DNA of 64,000 bases, taken from Reichenbachiella sp. 5M10. GTDB taxonomy: Bacteria; Bacteroidota; Bacteroidia; Cytophagales; Cyclobacteriaceae. The notes below the pieces were generated by a model. The model ran no database searches. It had not been told where the DNA came from and worked only from the letters and a program-made list of their open reading frames with translations. Positions 44,834 through 52,309 of the stretch are shown here, one piece after another. Numbering within the stretch: the stretch's first letter is position 1; the number at the start of each line of letters is the position of its first letter. The position numbers and the translations under genes were made by a program. Location: the NCBI RefSeq assembly GCF_002742335.1, contig NZ_MDGR01000007.1, positions 248,001-312,000 on the forward strand, written 5' to 3'.

Positions 44834-46129
44834 ATGAGATATTACAGCACGAACAGACAAGTCCCAGAGGTGAGTTATGAGGACGCGATTTTCAACGGGT
44901 TGCCGGATGACAATGGCCTGTACATGCCCGACCATATCCCGACGCTATCGGCAGAGTTTTTCGAGAATATCGGGGACATGAAACTGCACGATATCGCCTA
45001 CGAGGTGGCGAGTCAGTTCATCGGGGAGGAGATCCCCGAGGCAGACCTGAGACGGATCGTCGAGGAGACTTTGAGCTTTGAGTTGCCTGTGGTAGAGGTG
45101 GAGGACAAGGTCTATTCGCTGGAGCTGTACCACGGTCCTACCTGTGCGTTCAAGGACGTGGGGGCGAGGTTTTTGGCGAGATGCCTGAGCTACTTCTCTG
45201 CCAAGAGCGACAAGAAATCTACCATCCTCGTGGCGACCTCTGGCGATACAGGGGCAGCCGTAGGGAGTGGGTTCTTTGGGGTGGAAAACATCGATGTGAT
45301 CATCCTTTACCCGAAAGGGAAGATCTCCAAAATACAGGAGCAACAGCTCACGACTTTTGGTCAAAACATCCAAGCACTCGAAGTGCGTGGGACTTTTGAC
45401 GACTGTCAAAAAATGGTCAAAGACGCTTTCCTCAACAAAGAACTGAAGGAGAAATACAACCTGACCTCTGCCAACTCGATCAATATGGCGCGCTTGATTC
45501 CTCAGTCGTTTTACTACTTCTGGACCTATGCCTTGCTCAAGGATCAGGGTGATCTGGTGGTGTCTGTGCCGAGCGGCAACTTTGGCAACCTGACAGCTGG
45601 CCTGCTGGCACAAAAGATGGGACTGCCTGTCAAGCAATTCGTCGCATCGACCAATGTCAACGATATCGTGCCATCGTATTTGACGACTGGTGAGTTCACA
45701 CCGCGCCCGTCTACCTCGACCATCTCCAACGCCATGGATGTCGGCAACCCGAGCAACTTCTACCGTATGAAAGAGGTCTTCGGTTCGTCATGGGAGGCGA
45801 TGAAAGAAGGCGTGAAAGGTTATGCCTACGACGACAAACAAACCGCTGAGACTGTGAAGCAGGTCTATCAAGCGACCGATTATCTACTCGACCCACATGG
45901 CGCAGTAGGCTACCTCGGTCTCAAAGAATACATGAAGGATCACAAGGGGAGCGTAGGGGTCTTCTTGGAGACGGCGCATCCCGCCAAGTTTGGTGATGTG
46001 GTCGAACCTATCATCCAGCAGCCTGTAGAGATGCCTGAGCGCCTAGCGGAGTTTGCCAAGCGCACCAAAGTCGCCACCGAGATCGATGCGACACAGGACG
46101 AGTTGATCCAAATCTTAGAAAAGGCCTAA
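44834..46129 (+). CDS. thrC: Threonine synthase
   Basis: 431 residues, PLP-dependent. Starts RYYSTNRQVPEVSYEDAIFNGLP; the PLP lysine lies in HGPTCAFKDVGARFL; also VATSGDTGAAVGSGFF and SVPSGNFGNLTAGLLA. It converts O-phosphohomoserine to threonine. End of the thr operon, with a strong terminator immediately downstream. Confidence 0.96.
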   Translation: MRYYSTNRQVPEVSYEDAIFNGLPDDNGLYMPDHIPTLSAEFFENIGDMKLHDIAYEVASQFIGEEIPEADLRRIVEETLSFELPVVEVEDKVYSLELYHGPTCAFKDVGARFLARCLSYFSAKSDKKSTILVATSGDTGAAVGSGFFGVENIDVIILYPKGKISKIQEQQLTTFGQNIQALEVRGTFDDCQKMVKDAFLNKELKEKYNLTSANSINMARLIPQSFYYFWTYALLKDQGDLVVSVPSGNFGNLTAGLLAQKMGLPVKQFVASTNVNDIVPSYLTTGEFTPRPSTSTISNAMDVGNPSNFYRMKEVFGSSWEAMKEGVKGYAYDDKQTAETVKQVYQATDYLLDPHGAVGYLGLKEYMKDHKGSVGVFLETAHPAKFGDVVEPIIQQPVEMPERLAEFAKRTKVATEIDATQDELIQILEKA

Positions 46130-46130
46130 C

Positions 46131-46163
46131 AAAACCCCTCCATGCCTGCCATGGAGGGGTTTT
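46131..46163. terminator. Terminator after thrC
   Basis: A perfect 14-bp stem (46131-46144 with 46150-46163, AAAACCCCTCCATG / CATGGAGGGGTTTT), loop CCTGC. Begins 2 bp after the thrC stop. Confidence 0.93.
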
Positions 46164-46205
46164 GATTGCCATGAGGCTATCTGACCATTCAAGCTGATAC
46201 TTTTT

Positions 46206-46243
46206 AGACCTGACAGGTTCTCAAAACCTATCAGGTCTTTTTT
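46206..46243 (+). terminator. Second terminator downstream of thrC
   Basis: AGACCTGA / TCAGGTCT with one mismatch and five inner pairs, loop CTCAA, then six T. A backup terminator; it marks the left border of the AT-rich island. Confidence 0.8.
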
Positions 46244-46351
46244 ATGAATGGAACGGCTCACCGCTCCCTCTGCTGATTTCTGATTTGATACCCTGATGAA
46301 CGCATGGTTATGGCTGGGTATTGAGCCAATGAAGATCGCCAATTAGGACTA

Positions 46352-46731
46352 AGCAAGTCTGGAGACTTGTTCTGTATATATGCTTTTAAGTCTCTCTTTG
46401 CACTAAGGCTTAAAAGAGCGGGGGCATTTGACCGTCAGCCATCTACTCGATTGGCATCTGTTTTTATTCACATGTTAAGTTCTAATTATTTAAGGTGTTA
46501 ATTTTGGATTCGTATTCATGTTAATTGTGTGTATTGTGAATAGTTTGTAAAACGTTGGTTTATAGTGCTTTATATGTTGTTTTGTTAATTGTCAGTTTTG
46601 AGTTATGAATAATCATTACGATTTAAAGTTGGTGGAGCAAGTTTGGAGACTTGCCCTGTATATATGCTTTTAAGTCTCTCTTTGCGCTAAGACTTAAAAG
46701 AGCGGGGGCATTTGACCGTCAGCCGTCTACT
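46352..46731. repeat. Pair of 96-bp direct repeats around an AT-rich spacer
   Basis: Copies at 46352-46447 and 46636-46731 differ at six positions. Each holds a CAAGT...ACTTG hairpin and an 11-bp stem CTTTTAAGTCT / AGACTTAAAAG, followed by GAGCGGGGGCATTTGACC. In copy 1 one pair of the stem is a G-U wobble. The 188 bp between them are AT-rich with no gene. No other gene or terminator is seen between 46244 and 46733. Confidence 0.85.
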
Positions 46732-46733
46732 GA

Positions 46734-46979
46734 TTAGAAGCATTTGGATACTTTAGCTAGAGTAGACTGATGGAGTTTGACAAATTCCTTCGAATCAAAT
46801 GCGTTTGCTTCTTCATCTCGACTCAACCAATGTTTAGAGGAGATTTTATTCATTTCAAGAATCGATGTTAATCTCGGGTGACTTGAATATCCTTTGCCGT
46901 ATTTATCGATTATCAATCTAGCTAGGTCAAATTTATTTTCATCTTTAATATCAATCGGCTTGGTTCCTAGAATGATCAC
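46734..46979 (-). pseudogene. Short orphan ORF, possibly a gene remnant
   Basis: 81 codons from a GTG, with protein-like composition (FDLARLIIDKYGKGY, SSKHWLSRDEEANAFDSKEF), ending 3 bp from the second 96-bp repeat. An in-frame stop lies just 5' of the GTG. It could be a small third gene after the 47132-48843 pair or the tail of a broken gene. No family recognised. Confidence 0.35.
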
Positions 46980-47131
46980 AGATCAGTTTCAATTAGGCAG
47001 TTTGAGGCATGCGTTTATATCGTTTGTTAGATTTTTAGTTGTCCCGCCAATTGCAGAATCTCGCAGACACACTCTTTGACAGGTTTGGATTTGTGGGTAG
47101 GTCTACGCGATCTGACAATGTGTGTGGCTGC

Positions 47132-47947
47132 TCAGAATATCGAAATCTGAGTAGTTGGCTTGGGGTGAAAAGTTCCAATTATCACAAAAGGATTGGGGGC
47201 AGTATTGTGGTGAAGTTTAGTTGTTCCCAAAAAAAGATGCAAGTCCTTAGTCCTTGCGAAATCGTCTATATACTTCTTTCTAACATCTTCGCAAGCTAGC
47301 TTTTCATCTCCAGCATGCCTTCTTAGTGAGTTCCAAAAAAGTTGACCAATCTCCCAATCTTCAATCATCATAGTACTTTCTGTACCTTCATTGTCTGACA
47401 GTTTGTAAGAAAATTTGTATGGTAGCTTCTTCACTACCTCAAACTCTCCTTTATTCTCAGATTCAAAAAGGTTGAGTTGGCTCATCTGTTCAAGTTTCTT
47501 TTTGCTCCATTCTCTATCGACCTCCTTAATCTCAAGCTTATGAATTTTAGAGGGCTTGAAAACAGCAAGAGAGGTTCCGATTTTCTTGTCTTTGGCCTCT
47601 GCGAAAAGTGTTTTAAGATTAGTATAAACTTTATTTAAAACGATTTTCCTTCTTTCCCTCCAATCGTCTCCATCAGGTTTGATTTCTCCAATAATTTTGA
47701 TCTCGGTCTCATGACTATAAGGACGATAACTTTCCTTTCTGAAGTCACTTGTATTTTTTACAAGATCAATCTCAATCCATTGGTACTTAGAATACTGTTG
47801 ATTGTAAGTTTTCTTTCTAAATTGAACAGGGTAAATCCTTACCCATGAACCATCTTCCCTAAATCCAGCAGTACAAACAAGTTCATCATATTTCTCGGAG
47901 ATAGAAGGGTAGGTTTTTACAGTTATTAAGACTTTCTCCTTAGGCAT
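47132..47947 (-). CDS. Uncharacterised protein with clamp-binding-like motifs, paired with DUF488 fusion
   Basis: 271 residues, no signal or membrane helix. I recognise it as a widespread uncharacterised family (start EKVLITVKTYPS, middle CTAGFREDGSWVRIYPVQFR, end PFVIIGTFHPKP) but no function is known. Two pentapeptides, QLNLF at 157-161 and the extreme C-terminal QISIF at 267-271, resemble the sliding-clamp-binding consensus QL[SD]LF. Its start overlaps the upstream stop by one base (TAATG), so the two proteins are translationally coupled. Visibly AT-rich compared with the neighbouring metabolic genes. Confidence 0.75.
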   Translation of the reverse strand: MPKEKVLITVKTYPSISEKYDELVCTAGFREDGSWVRIYPVQFRKKTYNQQYSKYQWIEIDLVKNTSDFRKESYRPYSHETEIKIIGEIKPDGDDWRERRKIVLNKVYTNLKTLFAEAKDKKIGTSLAVFKPSKIHKLEIKEVDREWSKKKLEQMSQLNLFESENKGEFEVVKKLPYKFSYKLSDNEGTESTMMIEDWEIGQLFWNSLRRHAGDEKLACEDVRKKYIDDFARTKDLHLFLGTTKLHHNTAPNPFVIIGTFHPKPTTQISIF

Positions 47948-48843
47948 TACAAATTCTTCTGTTCAATATCCCATGCAGGAAGCTTTTTAAGTGAGTTAGC
48001 AACTCTACTTCTATGGCACATGCATGGTTCTTTTTCGAAACAAGTTATTGCAATTCTTTGAAATGAATTAGTTAGGTCTAATATTTTTTCGAGTTGGTCG
48101 TTATTTTCAACAAGTGTTGTTTTTTCATACTCATCAAAAAGTCTATTGTAGTCATTAATTGATTTCAAATCAGCTCTTTTATTTGATTCGATTCCCAATT
48201 CGGGGATGTGCATGTAATTGATTCCTATGCTTTCACAAGCATGTTTTAGTTGGTTTTTTGAAAACCCATACTTCATACTCAAAGGGTTTTTACGGACATC
48301 ACAAAGCAAGCGCACACCATTAATAATCAGTTTGTTCAAGTATTTCTCAAGGCTAATCCCTTCATAGCCAATTGTGAAAAAAGCCTGCTCTTTGAATTCT
48401 CTTTTTTGGAGTGCCACTTTCTCAAGTTCTTCGTTGGTTAGTAATTCAGAAGCTATTTGACTGTTAATGGCAAAATATGGGTATTTACGATATGTGTATC
48501 TCACCATTTCTTTTTGAGTTAACCCATCTACTTCCTTTATCGTCTGTTTGATTGCTGCTTGGTCTTCTTTTTTCAATGCATGGAAGTAGTTGTCGCTGCT
48601 TTCGAAAACCCAATTAGAAGTCTTGTTGGATATTTGATTACTCAAAAAGCCCCTTTTAGTTAGTGTTAATAAGTCTTGATTGGCCTGAAATGAGAAACTA
48701 CCGAATTTATACGGTACAAAATCAAATGATTTTTCGGCCTGCTTACGAGTTACAAGAAAAAGTATCTTTTGAAGCTTTGTATGGGACAAAGTTCCTTCAA
48801 ATGCTTCAAGTATCGCAAACAATATTTTCCTCCTGTAGTACAT
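47947..48843 (-). CDS. Winged-helix (SocA/Panacea-like) + DUF488 fusion protein
   Basis: 298 residues. The N-terminal half (~1-150) begins LEAFEGTLSHTKLQKILFLVTR and VPYKFGSFSFQANQDLL, like SocA/Panacea antitoxin-type helical domains. The C-terminal half is DUF488: TIGYEG at 157-162, LLCDVRKNPLSMKYGF at ~179-194, and the end motif CFEKEPCMCHRSRVA with C268, C274, C276 and H277. DUF488 activity is unproven. The coupling to the next gene and the gene-poor AT-rich setting suggest an accessory, defence- or TA-like unit; that is inference. Confidence 0.8.
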   Translation of the reverse strand: MYYRRKILFAILEAFEGTLSHTKLQKILFLVTRKQAEKSFDFVPYKFGSFSFQANQDLLTLTKRGFLSNQISNKTSNWVFESSDNYFHALKKEDQAAIKQTIKEVDGLTQKEMVRYTYRKYPYFAINSQIASELLTNEELEKVALQKREFKEQAFFTIGYEGISLEKYLNKLIINGVRLLCDVRKNPLSMKYGFSKNQLKHACESIGINYMHIPELGIESNKRADLKSINDYNRLFDEYEKTTLVENNDQLEKILDLTNSFQRIAITCFEKEPCMCHRSRVANSLKKLPAWDIEQKNL

Positions 48844-48847
48844 TTTG

Positions 48848-48855
48848 CAAAGTTA
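48848..48855 (-). promoter_or_regulatory. -7 promoter element of the DUF488 pair
   Basis: TAACTTTG on the minus strand matches TAnnTTTG exactly and lies only 4 bp before the ATG at 48843, implying a leaderless or nearly leaderless mRNA. The -33 element is weak. Confidence 0.55.
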
Positions 48856-49242
48856 CGAAATCTAAGATCAGGATTCCATTTTTGATCGTTTTAAGCACAT
48901 TTGCAAGTTTTGGTTTTGGGAGGGTTGCGCGACTTGCATATGTGCTTATTGCAGAATATTTCTTTGGCGGGCACTTAAATCTAACATTCGTGTGCACTAT
49001 AATGCGCACTGAATCAAATGTATATAAACCCGTTTGCACGTGTTTATATACGTTAAAAAAATGTTTTCTCTTCTCGAATGATGCTGCGGGAAGCCGACTG
49101 CTGATCGGCTTGGTAAAGCCAAACTAGTATTTCCTGTCGATATATACCAAGGCTACAGGCAAATCCCTTGGTATATCACAATACGCTATGAGATGGGTGC
49201 TATATTTTGGGTTGGGAGGGGGATGAGACCTGACCTGTCCAA
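48856..49242. other. Gene-free AT-rich stretch with inverted repeat
   Basis: No credible gene on either strand. The notable element is a perfect 11-bp inverted repeat, ATATACCAAGG (49142-49152) and CCTTGGTATAT (49166-49176), around a 13-nt loop. A small GCCGA/TCGGC hairpin lies near 49093. Confidence 0.5.
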
Positions 49243-49363
49243 CCTAAGCTTAGTTCGGCCCCCATGTTGCCTTACCTCAGGGCCGAGGTAAGCTTAGTTC
49301 CACCCTGTGGTAAGCTTAGGTTGGGGCTCTGGTAAGCTTAGCTTCAGGCTCTGGTAAGCTTAG
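49243..49363. repeat. Iteron-like array with 22-bp period
   Basis: GGTAAGCTTAG starts at 49287, 49309, 49331 and 49353, exactly 22 bp apart. A variant (CCTAAGCTTAG) lies at 49243, two periods earlier, and the intervening position is degenerate. The 11 bp between copies vary. CTTACCTC (49271-49278) and GAGGTAAG (49285-49292) form an 8-bp inverted repeat at the left end. Same-face spacing suggests cooperative protein binding. Confidence 0.8.
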
Positions 49364-49774
49364 TTTTTGCTCAAAGCGCATAAATCTTGCTCAAAAGCCT
49401 TTTTTGACGGGTTTTGCGTGATGAAGAGGCTGTGGTTTTTTAGCGATTTTTGGCAAAATCAGCCTTCCTTTTGGAATAAGACTTGTCTTTAATAGGACAA
49501 ATGCCACCCCGCTGTTTCAAGTGTTCCTTTCGGTTTAAAAGTACTTGAAACTTACTGATAAAACGCAAGTCTTTGGACTTGTTGACCTATGGTTAGCATT
49601 GAGCTATTTTTAGAGATTGTAAGCTTGGAGGGGTTTCTTGATGAGGGCGATGGAACGAACAGCAAGAGTTGTGTGGTCGAAGAGTAGGCTACAAGAGATA
49701 CGAGACACAGCAGCTGCAGACAACCCATCAGTTCTTATTCCGTTGGAGTAGCCGAACCAAAAACAACATTTGTT
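49364..49774. other. Gene-free stretch with inverted repeats
   Basis: No supported gene. GTTTCAAGT (49514-49522) and ACTTGAAAC (49543-49551) are a perfect 9-bp inverted repeat. CAAGTC-tttg-GACTTG (about 49566-49581) resembles the small hairpin at the start of the 96-bp repeats near 46.4 kb. A further GTAAGCTT occurs at 49619. Confidence 0.45.
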
Positions 49775-50260
49775 ATGATCAAATCTGTCTTGTCTGTCCT
49801 GCTCATTGGGTTGTCACTCCAGACCGACCTGCCCGAACTCAATCAAAAAGTCGTCGAGTATGTGGATAGTGTCATGGGGACAAAGGTCGACCGTGGCGAA
49901 TGCTGGGATCTAGCCGCTGGGGCGCTGAAGTACTCCGGGGCGTACTTTGACCGCAGCTCGATGAAAACGATCAGTATCTATGGTCGGAAGCTCAACCCTA
50001 AGAAGGAAGAGGTACTACCGGGAGACTTGATCCAGTTCGAAAATGTCGAGATGAAGTGGCAGGAGGGCAATACGACCTATTCGGCAACCATGGCGCAGCA
50101 TACGGCCATCGTATACCAAGTCAATGCCCCAATGAACTACGAGATTGCCCACCAAAATACAGGGGAGTGGGGCAAGAAAGTCGGTGTGAGCAACTTTCGC
50201 CTCGACCAAGTCACCAAAGGCAAAGTGATGATCTATCGCCCTATCAAGGAGAAGGGGTAA
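49775..50260 (+). CDS. Exported papain-like (NlpC/P60- or CHAP-like) small protein
   Basis: 161 residues. A short hydrophobic N-terminus (~1-15) may be a signal peptide. Cys43 in GECWDLA, the phrase LPGDLIQFEN (~81-90), and His109 in QHTAIVY follow the order Cys, PGDL, His of NlpC/P60 and CHAP cell-wall peptidases. This is motif-level similarity; overall family membership is uncertain. It begins the GC-richer region right of the island. The next gene is 80 bp downstream. Confidence 0.6.
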   Translation: MIKSVLSVLLIGLSLQTDLPELNQKVVEYVDSVMGTKVDRGECWDLAAGALKYSGAYFDRSSMKTISIYGRKLNPKKEEVLPGDLIQFENVEMKWQEGNTTYSATMAQHTAIVYQVNAPMNYEIAHQNTGEWGKKVGVSNFRLDQVTKGKVMIYRPIKEKG

Positions 50261-50340
50261 AGTTATTTTGAGCGGAGGCGAGAAATTTGAATCATTTTTA
50301 TTTTATTTCTCGTTGCATTTAATCGAAAACAAATTGAACT

Positions 50341-50715
50341 ATGAAAAGTAAAATACTTTTGGTACTGACAGTACTGTTTGGGTTGATGATGGTCAACTCA
50401 GGTTTGAGCAAATTTTTCAACTACATGCCTATGCCAGAGATGAGCGAGGAGCAGATGGCATTGTTTGGTGCTTTTGCTACGATCGGCTGGTTGTTTCCGT
50501 TGGTGGGAGCTGTAGAAGTGGTCGGAGGGATCTTGATTGCGATACCGAAGCTGCGAGCTTTGGGTGCGATAGTGATCTTGCCTGTGATGGTAGGGATTGT
50601 GATTCACCACATTGTGCATGATCCGTCGACCTTGGTGGTGGCCTTGGTGATGCTAGCGATCAACCTCTGGGCGATCCTAGACAACAAGGACAAGTACATG
50701 CCGATGATTAGCTAA
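50341..50715 (+). CDS. DoxX-family membrane protein
   Basis: 124 residues, four membrane helices: MVNSGLSKFF after helix 1, GWLFPLVGAVEVVGGILIAIPKLRALGA in the middle, and HHIVHD before the last helix. This is the pattern of the small DoxX/DoxD-like proteins, whose function is mostly unknown (redox-related in some). Followed by a strong bidirectional terminator. Confidence 0.82.
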   Translation: MKSKILLVLTVLFGLMMVNSGLSKFFNYMPMPEMSEEQMALFGAFATIGWLFPLVGAVEVVGGILIAIPKLRALGAIVILPVMVGIVIHHIVHDPSTLVVALVMLAINLWAILDNKDKYMPMIS

Positions 50716-50768
50716 AATGAACGGGTGGACACCCTCGCTCCAAGCAGGGATGTCAATGTACTGGTCAC

Positions 50769-50809
50769 AAAAAAGGCGAGGTACACAGTATGTGTACCTC
50801 GCCTTTTTT
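50769..50809. terminator. Bidirectional terminator between DoxX and peroxiredoxin genes
   Basis: A perfect 19-bp stem (50769-50787 with 50791-50809) with a 3-nt loop. GC core GGCGAGGTACACA, A run on the left and T run on the right, so it can stop both convergent genes. Confidence 0.95.
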
Positions 50810-50838
50810 ACTTAACCAACTCTTTGGAGTCGATGGAT

Positions 50839-51600
50839 TTACTTCTTGAGTGCCTGTAGTGCAGCGATGATTTCGCTAGGCTCTGCACGGTTGCGGTACT
50901 CTGCATCCAAGAATGCATAGGTGATCTTGCCGTCGGTATCGATCACATAAGTGGCGGCTAGAGGTAGCTCGTCGCTCTCGTCACCGTTGTAGCCATGTAG
51001 GTCAAAGCTCTTTTGGTAGCTGGCGGCCACATCATCCGTGAGTTTGTACACGATACCGTACTGCTTGCCGATTTGGTTTTGTACATCACTGAGTACTTCA
51101 AACGCCAGTTCGTGTTTTTCTTTGGTAGACATGGACTTGTCAGGTAGCTCTGGAGTCAGTGCGAGGAGGTTGGCTCCTTCGGCTTGGAAGTTGGGCAGCT
51201 CTGATTGGAGGCTGTTGAGCGTCAAGTTGCAGTAGGGACACCATCCCCCACGATACCAGGTCAGTACGACGGGCCCTTTTTTGAGGTAGTCACTGAGTGA
51301 GACTTGTTCGCCGAGGGCATTGGTCAGGGTGAAGTCTGGTGCTTGGTCTCCTACGTTTTTGGCATTGGAGAGTACGCCACTTTCTGCGACCGCTGCGATG
51401 CCTTCTGCATAGATTTTCTTTTTCTCGTCAGAGGCTTTTTCTTCGAAAGCCGCCTTTTTTGCATCGAGGGTTGCTTGGAGCGAATTTCCCGTTACTGGAG
51501 TTTCTGTTGTGTTTTCCATGGGTGTTTCTTTCTTTTTGGGTGTGCAGCTGACCCATACCGTGCACAGGACCAATAGACTGAATAATGCAATGTTTTTCAT
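50839..51600 (-). CDS. Peroxiredoxin-like (AhpC/TSA) lipoprotein
   Basis: 253 residues. Lipoprotein signal with lipid Cys19 (VSC). A Thr/Lys linker and a helical region precede a thioredoxin-fold domain from ~83 (GDQAPDFTLTNALGEQVSLSDYL). The redox motif is W120-C-P-Y-C124. The peroxiredoxin-like subfamily (AhpC-TSA, WCPYC) reduces peroxides or acts in thiol exchange. Located in the periplasm by the lipoprotein anchor. Confidence 0.87.
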   Translation of the reverse strand: MKNIALFSLLVLCTVWVSCTPKKKETPMENTTETPVTGNSLQATLDAKKAAFEEKASDEKKKIYAEGIAAVAESGVLSNAKNVGDQAPDFTLTNALGEQVSLSDYLKKGPVVLTWYRGGWCPYCNLTLNSLQSELPNFQAEGANLLALTPELPDKSMSTKEKHELAFEVLSDVQNQIGKQYGIVYKLTDDVAASYQKSFDLHGYNGDESDELPLAATYVIDTDGKITYAFLDAEYRNRAEPSEIIAALQALKK

Positions 51601-51743
51601 TTTGTAAAATTGATTGTTGTGTTTCGGTAAAGGTAACCGTATCCTTGGTCAAAAGGTTCCTTATAGAGATGATTCGGTTGATTTTGTGTCAATGCTGATT
51701 GAGACGACAACTAAATTGCCCGTTTGTGTGTCTTAGGGAAAAG

Positions 51744-52136
51744 ATGAAAACCATGAAGAGTCTATTTGTAATACTGGTAACAACAGCAATACTCGCGGGT
51801 TGCTCTAACGAGGATGCCGAAAATCCTAACGTACTGAATATTCGTTTGTCAAACGAGAGTCAATATGACTACCATACGGTTGTAGTCAATACCACCACTG
51901 GGGATGTCGATTTTGGCGACCTGCTGGCTGGGCAAAAATCAGCCTATAAAGTGTTTGATAGAGCATACAGGTATGCCTTTGTAGAACTACAGATAGAAGG
52001 AGAGACGTATACCTTACAGCCTATAGATTACGTCGGAGAGACTCCTCTCGAAACGGGCAGTTACACGTATCAAATCGATGTGAATGATACCGGAGATCGA
52101 TATGCTGGGTTAAGGTTGACTTTGGTCGAAGAATAA
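51744..52136 (+). CDS. Hypothetical lipoprotein
   Basis: 130 residues from the ATG at 51744 (or the ATG three codons later). Lipobox LAGC with Cys20, then a small beta-rich domain (LNIRLSNESQYDYHTVVVNTT). No family recognised. Single gene between divergent peroxiredoxin and the toxin-like gene. The 173 bp after it hold only the next gene's promoter. Confidence 0.65.
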   Translation: MKTMKSLFVILVTTAILAGCSNEDAENPNVLNIRLSNESQYDYHTVVVNTTTGDVDFGDLLAGQKSAYKVFDRAYRYAFVELQIEGETYTLQPIDYVGETPLETGSYTYQIDVNDTGDRYAGLRLTLVEE

Positions 52137-52246
52137 GGTGATGTGACGATCGAGTCTCTTAGATGAATGTAGTGATGTCAGCTGTGGCTTGACGTATAAC
52201 TTGCGCAGGCTCTTGGTTGAATCCGTTTGGGTTTCAAGAGGGGTAC

Positions 52247-52278
52247 ATTGGGTTGATTGGGAATAATTTTTACCTTTA
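52247..52278 (+). promoter_or_regulatory. Promoter of the toxin-like gene
   Basis: ATTG (52247-52250), 20-bp spacer, TACCTTTA (52271-52278): one mismatch to each of the Bacteroidota elements TTTG and TAnnTTTG, with proper spacing. The gene starts at 52310. Confidence 0.45.
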
Positions 52279-52309
52279 CGACCGTTAACCAACCAACCAG
52301 GATCAACCT

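Noticed and set aside
48663-49127. 154-codon plus-strand frame
   Set aside because: Antisense to the start of the DUF488 gene and then in AT-rich non-coding DNA; no protein character.
49243-49363. Possible CRISPR array
   Set aside because: Repeat core is 11 bp and the intervals only 11 bp, with no cas genes; fits protein-binding direct repeats instead.
46244-49774. Insertion sequence or prophage
   Set aside because: No transposase, integrase or phage structural gene; no target duplication seen. Only non-coding repeats support mobility.
49669-49869. 66-codon plus-strand frame before the papain-like gene
   Set aside because: Overlaps the better frame from 49775 with signal-like start; composition not protein-like.
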